Shown: positions 28,018 through 37,410 of the stretch, in pieces
Position numbering within the stretch: position 1 is the stretch's first letter
Layout of the letters: each line of letters starts with the position of its first letter
Origin: an uncultured Prevotella sp.
GTDB taxonomy: Bacteria; Bacteroidota; Bacteroidia; Bacteroidales; Bacteroidaceae
Direction: 5' to 3'
NCBI GenBank assembly: GCA_947170725.1
Contig: CAMVUM010000001.1
Span: forward strand, 62,001-126,000
Length of the DNA: 64,000 nucleotides
Program-made: the position numbers and the translations under genes
The notes under the pieces: model-generated
Told to the model about the DNA's origin: nothing
The model's input: only the letters and a program-made list of their open reading frames with translations
Database searches by the model: none

Positions 28018-30791
28018 GACTCTGTGTTTTTGTCGATCTCGCTGAACATGTTCAGTTGTCCCGTCAGTTCGTCAATCACCTGCTCTTCCGATTTGCCTGC
28101 ATCCGGGTCGATGTTCTCCCGTTCCTCTTCCTGAACGTCGTTGTTGTCTTCCGGTTCTTCCAGTTCGGGGAAGCGAAGCGGTTCCAGTTCCTCGATGCTC
28201 TCGACTTGCCATGTGCTTATGCGCTTTCCGCGTGCCTTAAATCCTTTCACGGCAACAAATTGTTCGGCATCGATTTCCATTGGCTGGCGTATGTTTCCGG
28301 CTCCGTCCGTCTCGTTGAATGTAACAAGGATGCGCGGATAGATGACGTCTGTCAGCAGGGCGAACCGGCTGTTGCGGTTTTCGCCGACGTAGCTCTGCTT
28401 GCGCTTATAGTCTTCCATCAGGAAGCGTTTCAGATAGGGATATCCATTGTTGTCGGCATCGAAGACAACCGCCGTCCAGACTTTGTTCCGGTCGTACTTC
28501 TCTATTCGCAGGATGTTATCCTCGTAGTGGTTGTTGGCATCGAAATTAGAAACATAGTATTCGCCGGTCTTCAGCACAATCAGTATCAGATCGTCGTCGA
28601 AGAACTCTCCCAACAGTCGTCCGTGTTCGTCGTAGTTGAGGCGGTTGACGTCCGGATCGTACCAGACCTTCCGTCCTCCGAGCGTAGAATGTCCGTGGCT
28701 CTTCAGTCCGATGCGGCTTACCTGTTTCTTGGTCAGGATGTTGCCCTTTGACAGTCGTCCCTTGATGGATATTTCGGAGAAGTCGCGTTCAAGGAAAATG
28801 CTTGCCTTCCGTTTCGTCAGCACCTCCATCGGGTCGAGTGTGACCTTGATAATTTCTGCCTCACCGTTGGGGTTGGCCGTGAAATAGACGATACGCGAGC
28901 CTGGCGTTCCCTGAGTGATACAGTATTCGTGGTCGCGTGTGACGCTGGTAACCCAAAAGCGTTTTATGTAGTAGAAACCTTTCAGACCGTTTCGGTAGAC
29001 AACGTTGTAGACCGTGCGCTTGTCGTTCCTCTTGAACACTCCGAGGTGGAGAATGTTCTTCCCTACGAATATCTTTTCGGCCACGCGGACGACCTTGAAC
29101 ATTCCGTCGCGATAGAAAATGATGATATCGTCGATATCGGAACAGTTGCAGACGAACTCGTCCTTTTTCAGTGCTGTTCCGATGAAGCCGTCCTGACGGT
29201 TGATATACAGTTTCTCGTTGGCCTCGACAACCTTTGACGCTTCTATGGTGTCGAAGTTGCGCAGTTCAGTGTGTCGCGGGTGGTCCTTACCGTATTTATC
29301 CTTCAGGAAGCTGAACCAGTTGGCCGTGACCTCCACCATATTGGCCAGGTCGCGGTCAATTCCGGCTATCTCGGCCTTGATGCGTGCCATAAGCTCGTCG
29401 GCCTTGTCCTTGTTGAATTTCAATATCCGCTGCATCTTTATCTCCAGCAGACGGAGAATATCGTCTTTGTTTACTTCGCGCACAAACTCGGGATAGAATG
29501 GTGTCAGGCGGTCGTCGATATGGGCGCAGACGGCATCCACGTTAGCGGCCTGTTCGAATTTGCGGTCTTTGTAGATTCGTTCCTCGATGAATATTTTTTC
29601 CAGCGAGCTGAAATGCAGCTGTTCCATCAGTTCGTCGCGGCGTATTTCCAACTCGCGACGTATCAGTGCTTTGGTGTTCTCCACCGACTGGCGCAGAACA
29701 TCGCTGACGGTGAGGAACTTCGGTTTGTTGTCTTCTATGACGCAGCAGTTGGGCGAGATGTTCACCTCGCAGTCGGAGAAGGCATAGAGTGCGTCGAGCG
29801 TCTTGTCCGACGACACCCCCGGAGCGAGATGGACCTGAATTTCCACTTCTGCCGCCGTATTGTCTTCGACCTTGCGCGCCTTTATCTTGCCCTTCTCTAT
29901 GGCTTTCAATATGGATTCTATGAGCGTCGTGGTGGTCTTTCCGAACGGTATCTCGCGGATGATGAGCGTCTTGTTGTCCTTCTTCTCAATCTTGGCCCGG
30001 ACTTTCAGCTGTCCGCCGCGTTGGCCGTCGTTATATTTCGAGACGTCTATGCTTCCTCCGGTGGGGAAGTCTGGATAGAGCTTGAAGTCCTGTCCGTGGA
30101 GATAGCTGACGGCGGCGTCACACAGTTCGCAGAAGTTGTGGGGCAGGATTTTCGACGACAAGCCAACGGCGATACCCTCGGCTCCCTGTGCCAACAGCAG
30201 CGGAAACTTCACGGGCAGCGTGATAGGCTCCTTATTGCGGCCGTCGTAGGAGAGCTGCCACTCGGTTGTCTTGGGATTGAACACCGTGTCGAGCGCAAAC
30301 TTCGACAGACGGGCCTCGATGTATCGCGGTGCGGCGGCACGGTCGCCCGTGAGGATATTTCCCCAGTTTCCCTGCGTGTCCACGAGCAGGTCTTTCTGAC
30401 CCAACTGCACCAGAGCGTCGCCGATGGAGGCGTCGCCGTGGGGGTGGAACTGCATGGTGTGACCCACGATGTTGGCCACTTTGTTATAGCGGCCGTCGTC
30501 CATTCGCTTCATCGAATGGAGTATGCGTCGCTGTACGGGCTTCAGGCCGTCGCCAATGTGTGGCACGGCGCGTTCCAGAATCACGTAGGACGCATAGTCG
30601 AGGAACCATGTCTGATACATTCCGCTCAGATGATGGACGGCCGATGCGTCAAATCTGTCAACGGGTTTGTAGTCGGAGTGTGTGTCCTCGCCCTCATTTT
30701 CGGCGGCAGTGTCTTCGGTGTTGTCGGAAGTCAGGTCGCTCGTGTCCTCGCTTCCGTCCAGTATTTCGTCTTCTCTTGTCTCGTCGCTCAT
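28014..30791 (-). CDS. parC: DNA topoisomerase IV subunit A
   Basis: A 925-residue type IIA topoisomerase A subunit that cuts and rejoins DNA to decatenate chromosomes with ParE. After an acidic N-terminal extension (about 40 residues) come the breakage-reunion domain with [14 protein letters not shown] (114-127) and the catalytic Y157 in [10 protein letters not shown], then coiled-coil and C-terminal blades. The C-terminal domain lacks the GyrA box and ends in an acidic tail. The frame extends to a TTG at 30815; the ATG at 30791 downstream of a good promoter was chosen. parE is not in the window. Confidence 0.88.
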   Translation of the reverse strand: MSDETREDEILDGSEDTSDLTSDNTEDTAAENEGEDTHSDYKPVDRFDASAVHHLSGMYQTWFLDYASYVILERAVPHIGDGLKPVQRRILHSMKRMDDGRYNKVANIVGHTMQFHPHGDASIGDALVQLGQKDLLVDTQGNWGNILTGDRAAAPRYIEARLSKFALDTVFNPKTTEWQLSYDGRNKEPITLPVKFPLLLAQGAEGIAVGLSSKILPHNFCELCDAAVSYLHGQDFKLYPDFPTGGSIDVSKYNDGQRGGQLKVRAKIEKKDNKTLIIREIPFGKTTTTLIESILKAIEKGKIKARKVEDNTAAEVEIQVHLAPGVSSDKTLDALYAFSDCEVNISPNCCVIEDNKPKFLTVSDVLRQSVENTKALIRRELEIRRDELMEQLHFSSLEKIFIEERIYKDRKFEQAANVDAVCAHIDDRLTPFYPEFVREVNKDDILRLLEIKMQRILKFNKDKADELMARIKAEIAGIDRDLANMVEVTANWFSFLKDKYGKDHPRHTELRNFDTIEASKVVEANEKLYINRQDGFIGTALKKDEFVCNCSDIDDIIIFYRDGMFKVVRVAEKIFVGKNILHLGVFKRNDKRTVYNVVYRNGLKGFYYIKRFWVTSVTRDHEYCITQGTPGSRIVYFTANPNGEAEIIKVTLDPMEVLTKRKASIFLERDFSEISIKGRLSKGNILTKKQVSRIGLKSHGHSTLGGRKVWYDPDVNRLNYDEHGRLLGEFFDDDLILIVLKTGEYYVSNFDANNHYEDNILRIEKYDRNKVWTAVVFDADNNGYPYLKRFLMEDYKRKQSYVGENRNSRFALLTDVIYPRILVTFNETDGAGNIRQPMEIDAEQFVAVKGFKARGKRISTWQVESIEELEPLRFPELEEPEDNNDVQEEERENIDPDAGKSEEQVIDELTGQLNMFSEIDKNTES

Positions 30792-30819
30792 ATTAGTCAA
30801 ATGCTTTCTTTTCAAGCCT

Positions 30820-30851
30820 CAAAGTTACTGAAAAAAAACGAGAGTGCCAAA
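30820..30851 (-). promoter_or_regulatory. Promoter of the parC operon
   Basis: Minus-strand TTTG (30851-30848), 20-nt spacer and TAACTTTG (30827-30820). The ATG follows 28 nt later. Confidence 0.7.
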
Positions 30852-31150
30852 AAAAGGGGAAAAAGAGAGCGGAAGAAGTTGTGATAGTGATGGGGGATAG
30901 GCTTTACAGGTGTTTTTCCGGCGGTAAATGTTTGTCTTTCAAAGATATTCCTTATCTTCGCATTCGACTGAATGTTCATTTTCAGGCGTGCGACTTGTCG
31001 CAACCGCCACTGTGCCGGCAGATTCTGCTCATCCGGGATTATTCCCCGTCTTTTCACGGTATTTCAGCTAACGGAGGAACGGCTATGCTGTGACAGAATG
31101 AACAACACATTAATAATTAGCCCGCAAATCCGCAATTTTATTATCAATTT
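30852..31150. other. Intergenic region between divergent parC and ilvE
   Basis: About 300 bp between two divergent promoters. Short open frames here have no start context, family resemblance or codon bias. No RNA structure was recognised. Confidence 0.4.
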
Positions 31151-31182
31151 GTTGCACAAAACCAATATTTTCGCTATTTTTG
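31151..31182 (+). promoter_or_regulatory. Promoter of ilvE
   Basis: GTTG at 31151-31154, 20-nt spacer, TATTTTTG at 31175-31182. Confidence 0.6.
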
Positions 31183-31219
31183 CAACACTTCACGGATATA
31201 AACATAAAACCATTTTTAT

Positions 31220-32242
31220 ATGAAGAATTTAGATTGGGCAAACCTGTCGTTCGGTTACAGACCGACAGACTATAATGTTCGGTGCTACTACCGCGACGGG
31301 AAATGGGGAGAAGTCGAAGTATGCTCCGACGAATATATCAACATGCACATGGCCGCCACTTGCCTTCACTACGGTCAGGAGGCTTTCGAGGGACTCAAAG
31401 CCTACCGCTGTCCTGACGGAAAGGTGCGCGTCTTCCGCATGGAAGAGAATGCCGCCCGTCTGCAGAGCACCTGCCGCGGCATACTCATGCCCGAGGTCCC
31501 GACAGAACTTTTCGCCGAAATGGTGAAGAAAGTCGTGCGCCTCAATCAGGAGTACATCCCGACCTACGAAAGCGGAGCGACGCTCTACATCCGTCCGCTG
31601 CTCATCGGCATGTCGGCACAGGTGGGTGTACATCCCGCAACGGAATATCTCTTCCTTATCTTCGTCACCCCGGTCGGACCTTACTTCAAGGGCGGATTCT
31701 CGACCAATCCCTACGTCATCATCCGCGACTACGACCGCTCGGCGCCGCTCGGCACGGGAAAATATAAGGTCGGAGGAAACTATGCGGCGTCGCTCTACGC
31801 CAACAACCTGGCCCATGAGAAAGGCTACGCCTGCGAGTTCTATCTTGACGCGAAGGAAAAGAAATATATCGACGAATGCGGAGCTGCCAACTTCTTCGGC
31901 ATAAAGGACAACACCTACGTCACGCCCGAGTCTACCTCAATCCTGCCCAGCATCACCAACAAGAGCCTCATGCAGGTGGCCGAGGACCTCGGCATGAAGG
32001 TCGAGCGCCGTCCCATACCCGAAGAGGAGCTTGAGACATTCGAGGAAGCCGGTGCCTGCGGCACGGCGGCCGTCATATCACCCATCTCCTACATCGACGA
32101 CCTGGACAACGGAAAGCGCTATACTTTCAGTGCCGACGGACAGCCCGGTCCCATCTCCCGCAAGCTCTATGACACGCTGCGCGGCATACAGTATGGCATC
32201 GTCGAGGACCGCCACGGCTGGACAACGGTGGTGATAGAATAA
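31220..32242 (+). CDS. ilvE: Branched-chain amino acid aminotransferase
   Basis: A 340-residue class IV PLP aminotransferase that performs the last step of valine, leucine and isoleucine synthesis. It shows HYGQEAFEGLKAYR (50-63), the PLP lysine K183 in YKVGGNYAAS, and ECGAANFFGIK. Length fits the long bacterial/eukaryotic-type BCAT rather than E. coli IlvE. Monocistronic, with its own promoter and terminator. Confidence 0.93.
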   Translation: MKNLDWANLSFGYRPTDYNVRCYYRDGKWGEVEVCSDEYINMHMAATCLHYGQEAFEGLKAYRCPDGKVRVFRMEENAARLQSTCRGILMPEVPTELFAEMVKKVVRLNQEYIPTYESGATLYIRPLLIGMSAQVGVHPATEYLFLIFVTPVGPYFKGGFSTNPYVIIRDYDRSAPLGTGKYKVGGNYAASLYANNLAHEKGYACEFYLDAKEKKYIDECGAANFFGIKDNTYVTPESTSILPSITNKSLMQVAEDLGMKVERRPIPEEELETFEEAGACGTAAVISPISYIDDLDNGKRYTFSADGQPGPISRKLYDTLRGIQYGIVEDRHGWTTVVIE

Positions 32243-32270
32243 GAATTGACATATTACTTTATATATGCAA

Positions 32271-32305
32271 GGGAAGCGGAGATTCTATCTCCGCTTCCCT
32301 TTTTT
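32271..32305 (+). terminator. Terminator of ilvE
   Basis: A perfect 13-bp stem (32271-32283 with 32287-32299), TCT loop, six T's. Confidence 0.9.
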
Positions 32306-32370
32306 CATTATGGGAAAATACAGTCGTTAACACAATATAACATTCGGGGGGTAAATTAACAAAATCTATT

Positions 32371-32378
32371 TACCTTTG
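32371..32378 (+). promoter_or_regulatory. Putative -7 element of the DUF975 gene
   Basis: TACCTTTG, 43 nt before the ATG. The -33 box is not obvious. Confidence 0.5.
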
Positions 32379-32421
32379 TAAGCAAATGATAAAATAACAA
32401 ATCTATTAAGTATAATAAATT

Positions 32422-33180
32422 ATGGAATCAATCAAAGTTTACAAGGAAAGAGCGTTAACGTCGCTCAAAGGGAATTGGGGTAAAGGTGTAGTTGCTACGT
32501 TAGTTTACTTTCTGTTAATTTATCTACCTCCAATCGTCGTCGTCGGTTTAGGCTTAGACGCATCCGGTTTTTTGCCTGCCGCCGTTGATAGACTGTTCAG
32601 TTCCGTGTGGCAAATAGTGCTTCTGCCGGTATCATGGGGATTTTCAGTCTTCTTTTTTGAGATATCCAGAGGCAAAAACGTCCGTGTCGGGAGTCTGTTT
32701 GATGGAATGAAGCAGTACGGACGTATATTCACGACCGAGTTTCTTGTAGGGCTATATGTGGTGCTTTGGATGATGCTACCTATCATCTTCATTCTTATAT
32801 TATATGTAGCGACGGCAGACCTGAATTTTTTCTTTTCTGGAGTAGCTATTTTAGCAAGCTTAGTGATATATTTCTATAAGTATTATTCATACGCGATGGT
32901 GCCTTACATACTTAAAGACAATCCGGAAATCAAGAATAATAAGGCGATAAACCTGAGTATGAAGATGATGGAGGACTATAAGACAGACCTTTTCCTGCTC
33001 GATCTCAGTATGATAGGCTGGTTCATATTGAGTATTCTCACGTGCGGTATAGGTTTCTTGCTTCTTATTCCATACGTAAAAACAGTCCATGCTCATTTCT
33101 ATGAGGAAGTGAAACAGGATTTGGAGAACTCACGTAGAGCTTTCGAGGCATTAGGCATTAGATTGAATTTGCAGGACTGA
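32422..33180 (+). CDS. DUF975 family integral membrane protein
   Basis: A 252-residue inner-membrane protein with about five hydrophobic segments (near 22-45, 60-80, 105-130, 135-155 and 195-220). It resembles DUF975 (YesL/YciC-like) proteins: an N-terminal KERALTSLKGNWGKGV segment, a central SYAMVPYILKDNPEI and a C-terminal IPYVKTVHAHFYEEV. Function unknown. A detached copy of the C-terminal segment lies about 100 nt downstream. Confidence 0.7.
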   Translation: MESIKVYKERALTSLKGNWGKGVVATLVYFLLIYLPPIVVVGLGLDASGFLPAAVDRLFSSVWQIVLLPVSWGFSVFFFEISRGKNVRVGSLFDGMKQYGRIFTTEFLVGLYVVLWMMLPIIFILILYVATADLNFFFSGVAILASLVIYFYKYYSYAMVPYILKDNPEIKNNKAINLSMKMMEDYKTDLFLLDLSMIGWFILSILTCGIGFLLLIPYVKTVHAHFYEEVKQDLENSRRAFEALGIRLNLQD

Positions 33181-33235
33181 ACACTTAGAAATCCACTGGC
33201 AGCTTATTAAAATAAAGAAAGAGGCTTTGTCGTAT

Positions 33236-33281
33236 AGAACCGCACCCCAAAAGTTAGACAAAAAAAATGGGGGGCGGTTCT
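33236..33281. repeat. Hairpin with IS-end-like sequence
   Basis: AGAACCGCACCCC (33236-33248) can pair with GGGGCGGTTCT (33271-33281), with a 2-nt bulge. CACCCCAAAAGTTAGACA (33243-33260) resembles ends of some IS3-like elements. It may be an insertion sequence scar or a terminator. Confidence 0.35.
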
Positions 33282-33282
33282 G

Positions 33283-33378
33283 TTTATTATTCCGTATGTT
33301 TGCACGATCCACGCTCACTTCTATGAGGATCTGAAGAAAGAACAGGGAGAATATGAATCCGCACTGGCGGAGGCATGA
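33283..33378 (+). pseudogene. 3' fragment of a second DUF975 gene
   Basis: A 31-codon open stretch ending in TGA encodes IIPYVCTIHAHFYEDLKKEQ, clearly homologous to LLIPYVKTVHAHFYEEVKQD of the upstream gene. No start or upstream domain remains. It is likely the leftover of a tandem paralogue removed by deletion next to the IS-like hairpin. Confidence 0.6.
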
Positions 33379-33492
33379 CTGTGAGTCATTGAGCTTGTTC
33401 ACAGATTGCTGAGCGCAGCCTTATCCTCTGCAAAGAAGATGGAAAAATCAGTATAATTATGTGGCGGAGACCATATTTTTGAATTTTTCCAT

Positions 33493-33500
33493 TACCTTTG
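33493..33500 (+). promoter_or_regulatory. Putative -7 element of trmB
   Basis: TACCTTTG, 23 nt before the ATG. It rules out in-frame starts at or before 33461. Confidence 0.55.
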
Positions 33501-33523
33501 CAGAAGTTTATACATACTTATAT

Positions 33524-34294
33524 ATGAGCAAAGGCAAGTTAGAGAAGTTCGCCGACATGGCGAGATATGAGAATGTTTTTCAGTATCCTTACTCCGTTGT
33601 TGAGCAGGTGCCGTTTGAAATGAAGGGGCGTTGGCGCGAGGAATATTTCCATAACGACAACCCCATTGTGCTGGAGCTGGGCTGCGGCAAGGGCGAATAT
33701 ACCGTAGGACTGGCGCGCCTCTATCCGGAAGTCAATTTCATCGGCGTCGACATCAAGGGTGCGCGGATGTGGACGGGAGCGACCGAGGCCCTTCGCGAGG
33801 GTTTGAAGAATGTGGCGTTCCTGCGCACCAACATCGAGATAATCGACCGCTTCTTCGCTCCCGGCGAGGTTCAGGAGATATGGCTGACGTTCAGTGACCC
33901 TCAGATGAAGAATCACCGTAAGCGTCTTTCCAGCACGTCGTTCATGGAGCGCTACCGCCGTTTCCTGACCGACGGGGGCACAATCCATCTGAAGACCGAC
34001 TCAAACTTCCTTTTCACATACACCACCTATATGGTGGAGCACAACCGTCTGCCATTGCTTTTCCGCACGGAAGACCTCTACCACACGGACGGCATCGACG
34101 ACGGAACGCGCAAAATTCTCTCCATCCAGACCTACTATGAAGCAATGTGGATGGAGCGCGGGCTGAACATACGTTACATGAAGTTCCGCCTTCCCCACGC
34201 CGGAGAACTTGAAGAGCCGGACGTTGAGATTCCGCTCGACGACTACCGGAGCTATCACCGGCCCAAGCGCAGCGGTCTGGACACGAGCAAGTGA
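33524..34294 (+). CDS. trmB: tRNA (guanine46-N7)-methyltransferase TrmB
   Basis: A 256-residue SAM-dependent enzyme that makes m7G46 in tRNA. The SAM motif is ELGCGKGEY (51-59), followed by [12 protein letters not shown] and the TrmB signature [15 protein letters not shown]. The usual family motif is FPDPWPKxRHxKRRL; here [12 protein letters not shown] is the Bacteroidetes variant. The start at 33524 is downstream of the -7 box; length matches the family. Confidence 0.9.
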   Translation: MSKGKLEKFADMARYENVFQYPYSVVEQVPFEMKGRWREEYFHNDNPIVLELGCGKGEYTVGLARLYPEVNFIGVDIKGARMWTGATEALREGLKNVAFLRTNIEIIDRFFAPGEVQEIWLTFSDPQMKNHRKRLSSTSFMERYRRFLTDGGTIHLKTDSNFLFTYTTYMVEHNRLPLLFRTEDLYHTDGIDDGTRKILSIQTYYEAMWMERGLNIRYMKFRLPHAGELEEPDVEIPLDDYRSYHRPKRSGLDTSK

Positions 34295-34327
34295 GGCGGA
34301 ATGGAGAAAGAAATCAGAGGAGTTGAA

Positions 34328-34474
34328 GGCTCTGTCGCGGCTGCGCCGTTAAGGCATAAAACACAAATGTCTTGTCAAATGAACATATCCGACGACATTG
34401 TCTTGTTTCCGCTCAGTGCCCATCGTCTTTAATTTCTTGTCGACCGCTGTGAGCGATAACACCTTGACAGAGCC
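34328..34474. repeat. Possible small inverted-repeat element
   Basis: GGCTCTGTC (34328-34336) and GACAGAGCC (34466-34474) form perfect 9-bp termini of a 147-bp non-coding stretch. Could be a MITE remnant or coincidence. Nothing else is recognised between trmB and the terminator. Confidence 0.3.
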
Positions 34475-34520
34475 GCGGGGCGTCATTTGCAACCGGGTTG
34501 CAGAACGTTATATATAATTT

Positions 34521-34556
34521 TGCAGGTGGAAATCGGATTTCCGCCTGCATTTTTTT
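34521..34556 (+). terminator. Terminator between trmB and the TonB receptor
   Basis: A 13-bp stem (34521-34533 with 34537-34549, one G-T pair), CGG loop and a T7 run. It overlaps a TAATTTTG box at 34515-34522, so it may also lie within the leader of the next gene. Confidence 0.75.
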
Positions 34557-34585
34557 ATATATACATGGTAAGAGAAAAAGTATTG

Positions 34586-36796
34586 ATGAAGAAAACTATT
34601 ATCCTGACAGCGCTGACAGCGCTATTCTGTGCCGAAGCGGGTGCACAGCACGTTCATGCCGCCGACTCCTCCGGTATGACCTCGAAAGATCACGGACTGA
34701 AGGAACTCAAGGTAACGTCAAAGGGAGGCACGCGCCGCATGGTCGGACCGGTGAACGGCGTCAGCATCGGACGTCACGAACTGTTCAAGGCTGCCTGCTG
34801 CAATCTGGGCGAGAGTTTCACCACCAATCCCTCGGTGGACGTGAGCTACAGCGACGCCGCCACGGGCGCAAAGCAAATCCGGTTGCTCGGACTGAGCGGC
34901 ACCTACGTGCAGATGCTGACCGAAAATCTCCCCAACTACCGCGGTGTGGCGTCTCCATACGCCCTCGGCTACGTTCCCGGACCGTGGATGAAGAACATCT
35001 CCGTTTCCAAAGGATGCTCGTCGGTGAAGAACGGATATGAGGCCATCACGGGCCAGATCAACATTGATTTCCTCAAACCGGAGGATGCCGACGGTATGGA
35101 AATCAATCTCTTCGGTGACTCGAAGAGCCGCGTTGAGGCCAACATAACGGGCAACATCCATCTCAACAGCCGCCTGAGCACGGTGCTCCTGACACACTAT
35201 GAGAACAGTTTCGACGAGCACGACGGCAATGGTGACGGCTTCTACGACCAGCCGCGGGTGCGCCAGGCGCATCTGGACAACCGCTGGCAGTGGGCCGGCG
35301 ACCGCTATATCTTCCACGGTGGCGTCAGCTGGCTGAAGGAACGGAGGCTCGGCGGACAGCTCAATCATGGTCTGAACCAATCATCCCGGCCTCACACATT
35401 GTATAACATAGAGCAGAACACGGACCGCTATGAAGGCTACATGAAGCATGCCTTCATCCTCGATCCTGACCACGGAACCAACGTCGCCCTGCTCACGTCG
35501 GCCTCACTTCATGAGCAGACGGCCGACTACGGACAGAAACATCTCTACATCAACGAGAAGAACGTTTATGCCTCGCTGGTCTTTGAGACCAACATCGGAC
35601 ATGTTCACAACTTCTCGGCGGGAGTATCTTTCTTAGGTCAGAGGTCGGATAGCAGATATAACTCTTCAGGTCAGATTGCAGAGTCAGGAGTGCAGAGGTA
35701 TGATCACTCTTCAGGTCAGATTGCAGAGTCAGGAGTGCAGAGGTATGATTACTCTTCAAGGATGACTTCTGCCACAACAGGCTCACCCCTGAACTCACCC
35801 CTTAATGGTAATCATACCTCTTCACTCATCCCTCTTCACTCTGACTTGAAAGAGTTCACTCCTGGTCACTCTGACTTGAAAGAGTCCACTCCCGGTGTCT
35901 ACGCCCAATACACCCTCAATCTCAACCACCGTCTGACGGTCATGGCCGGTCTGCGTGCGGACCACAGCAGTCTTTACGGAACGTTTCTGACGCCCCGCGT
36001 GCATGTCAAGTGGATGCCCCATGACGTCATCAGCCTGCGTCTTTCGGCCGGAAAGGGCTACCGGACGGTGTTCGCTTTGGCCGAAAACAGCTATCTGCTG
36101 GCCGGCGGCCGAAAACTCACAATTGACGACCTGCGACAGGAAGAGGCGTGGAACTACGGCGTGAGCGCGGCACTGAACATACCGCTTTGGGGCAAGACGC
36201 TGAAGATGAACGCCGAATACTACTACACGCGCTTCTCCAATCAGGCTGTCGTAGACTATGACAGCGACCCTCACGCGATACATATCGCCAATCTTGACGG
36301 CCGTTCCTATTCCCACACGATGCAGATTGACGCCACCTATCCCGTTGTCGAAGGGCTGACGCTAACGGCGGCCTACCGTCTGAGCGACGTCAAGTGCACC
36401 TATGGCGGACGACTGATGACAAAGCCGCTGACAAACCGCTATAAGGGTTTGCTCACCGCTTCATATAAGACGCCGCTTGAACTATGGCAGTTCGATGTGA
36501 CATTCCAGCTCAACGGCGGCGGCCGCATGCCACAGCCATACGTCACGGACGACGGAACGATGTCGTGGCAGACCTCGTTTCCGGCCTTCGGACAGCTCAG
36601 TGCACAGGTTACGCGCTGGTTCCGCCACTGGTCTGTATATGTAGGCGGCGAGAATCTGACAGCCTACCGTCAGAAGAATCCCATCATCGGCGCGTCTGAT
36701 CCGTGGTCCCGGACATTCGACCCGACAATGATATGGGGTCCCGTCCACGGCGCGATGGCATATATGGGAGTGAGGATAAACATCGGAAAGAAATAA
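34586..36796 (+). CDS. TonB-dependent outer-membrane receptor, probably metal-related
   Basis: A 736-residue receptor. Signal peptide MKKTIILTALTALFCAEAGA, then a plug domain (about 40-150; KQIRLLGLSGTYVQMLTENL, SSVKNGYEAITGQINIDFLK) and a barrel ending in MGVRINIGKK. It lacks the SusC N-terminal domain and has no SusD partner, so it is a classical metal/siderophore-type receptor. A cysteine-rich heavy-metal-binding protein follows, which suggests copper or another metal as cargo (inference). Residues about 357-435 are a repeat-rich insertion (35655-35890) in what should be an extracellular loop. The start at 34586 gives a clean signal peptide. Confidence 0.85.
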   Translation: MKKTIILTALTALFCAEAGAQHVHAADSSGMTSKDHGLKELKVTSKGGTRRMVGPVNGVSIGRHELFKAACCNLGESFTTNPSVDVSYSDAATGAKQIRLLGLSGTYVQMLTENLPNYRGVASPYALGYVPGPWMKNISVSKGCSSVKNGYEAITGQINIDFLKPEDADGMEINLFGDSKSRVEANITGNIHLNSRLSTVLLTHYENSFDEHDGNGDGFYDQPRVRQAHLDNRWQWAGDRYIFHGGVSWLKERRLGGQLNHGLNQSSRPHTLYNIEQNTDRYEGYMKHAFILDPDHGTNVALLTSASLHEQTADYGQKHLYINEKNVYASLVFETNIGHVHNFSAGVSFLGQRSDSRYNSSGQIAESGVQRYDHSSGQIAESGVQRYDYSSRMTSATTGSPLNSPLNGNHTSSLIPLHSDLKEFTPGHSDLKESTPGVYAQYTLNLNHRLTVMAGLRADHSSLYGTFLTPRVHVKWMPHDVISLRLSAGKGYRTVFALAENSYLLAGGRKLTIDDLRQEEAWNYGVSAALNIPLWGKTLKMNAEYYYTRFSNQAVVDYDSDPHAIHIANLDGRSYSHTMQIDATYPVVEGLTLTAAYRLSDVKCTYGGRLMTKPLTNRYKGLLTASYKTPLELWQFDVTFQLNGGGRMPQPYVTDDGTMSWQTSFPAFGQLSAQVTRWFRHWSVYVGGENLTAYRQKNPIIGASDPWSRTFDPTMIWGPVHGAMAYMGVRINIGKK
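35655..35890 (+). repeat. In-frame palindromic repeat insertion in the TonB receptor gene
   Basis: Two 45-bp units encode SSGQIAESGVQRYD(H/Y). Two 30-bp units encode HSDLKE(F/S)TPG. Inverted repeats link them: GAGGTATGATTAC (35740-35752) with GTAATCATACCTC (35808-35820), and ACTCTTCAGGTCAGA-type with TCTGACTTGAAAGAGT-type. The reading frame is kept. Confidence 0.75.
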
Positions 36797-36807
36797 TGAC
36801 CGGCGGA

Positions 36808-36935
36808 GGGTGTCGCAAAACCGGGAAATTGTGGGGACGTGTCTTTGATGTGCAGACGTAATCGGTTGATATTCAATAAATATCTCGAAGCGATGCCCCC
36901 TGCAAGTCGGTTAAATTATGTGGTTCTGCAAAACC
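36808..36935. repeat. MITE-like repeat, copy 1
   Basis: About 128 bp clearly homologous to 61585-61718. Shared blocks include GAAATTGTGGGGAC and GTTGATATTCAATAAA. The ends form an imperfect inverted repeat. It sits between the TonB receptor and the metal-binding protein gene. Confidence 0.75.
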
Positions 36936-36982
36936 CTCATGAACGGACAGAAATATAAATCAGAAACAACAATATCATTCAG

Positions 36983-37354
36983 ATGAGAACAAGACTTTTA
37001 ATCGCCGCCATGCTGCTCGGCTCAGCCGCAGCCATGGCGAAAGACATCCGGAAGGCTGTCTTCACGACGCAGCCGCAGATGCACTGTGAAAGCTGTGAGA
37101 ACAAAATCAAGAGCAATCTGCGCTTCGAGAAGGGCATAAAGCGTATTGAGACAAACATTGAGCAGCAGGCCGTCACCGTTACGTATGACGCCGACAAGAC
37201 AACGCCGGAGGCCATAATTGCCGGTTTCCGGAAGATGGACTATGAGGCTCGGTTGAAAACGTGCGCGGGAAAGGCCGGCGGATGTTGTGCCGGCGAGCGG
37301 CAGACGTGTCCTGAACCGGCGACGGAAGGGGCGGCGTGTTGCCGGAAAAAATGA
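36983..37354 (+). CDS. Secreted heavy-metal-associated (HMA) domain protein
   Basis: A 123-residue protein with signal peptide (cleavage near AMAK). The HMA domain carries the metal-binding MHCESC (C35, C38) and a ferredoxin-like fold (IETNIEQQAVTVTYDADKT). A Cys-rich tail (CAGKAGGCCAGERQTCPE, then ACCRKK) adds further thiol ligands. Probable periplasmic copper carrier or sink working with the upstream TonB receptor (inference from adjacency). Confidence 0.8.
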   Translation: MRTRLLIAAMLLGSAAAMAKDIRKAVFTTQPQMHCESCENKIKSNLRFEKGIKRIETNIEQQAVTVTYDADKTTPEAIIAGFRKMDYEARLKTCAGKAGGCCAGERQTCPEPATEGAACCRKK

Positions 37355-37371
37355 CGCTTGCGGGCGTATGG

Positions 37372-37410
37372 AAAAATGGGATGGAGCATGTTGCTTCATC
37401 CCATTTTTTT
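37372..37410 (+). terminator. Terminator of the HMA gene
   Basis: A 14-bp stem (37375-37388 with 37392-37405, one wobble) with a T-rich tail. Confidence 0.85.

Noticed and set aside
29271..30884. A 537-codon open frame on the plus strand
   Set aside because: Antisense to the conserved core of parC; a by-product of GC-rich codon use.
30881..31223. Short plus-strand genes between parC and ilvE
   Set aside because: They cross the ilvE promoter, and no domain or start context is seen.
34490..34585. Riboswitch or attenuator in the TonB receptor leader
   Set aside because: The hairpin with a T-run is a good terminator, but no known aptamer motif is visible, and the -7 box overlaps its left arm.
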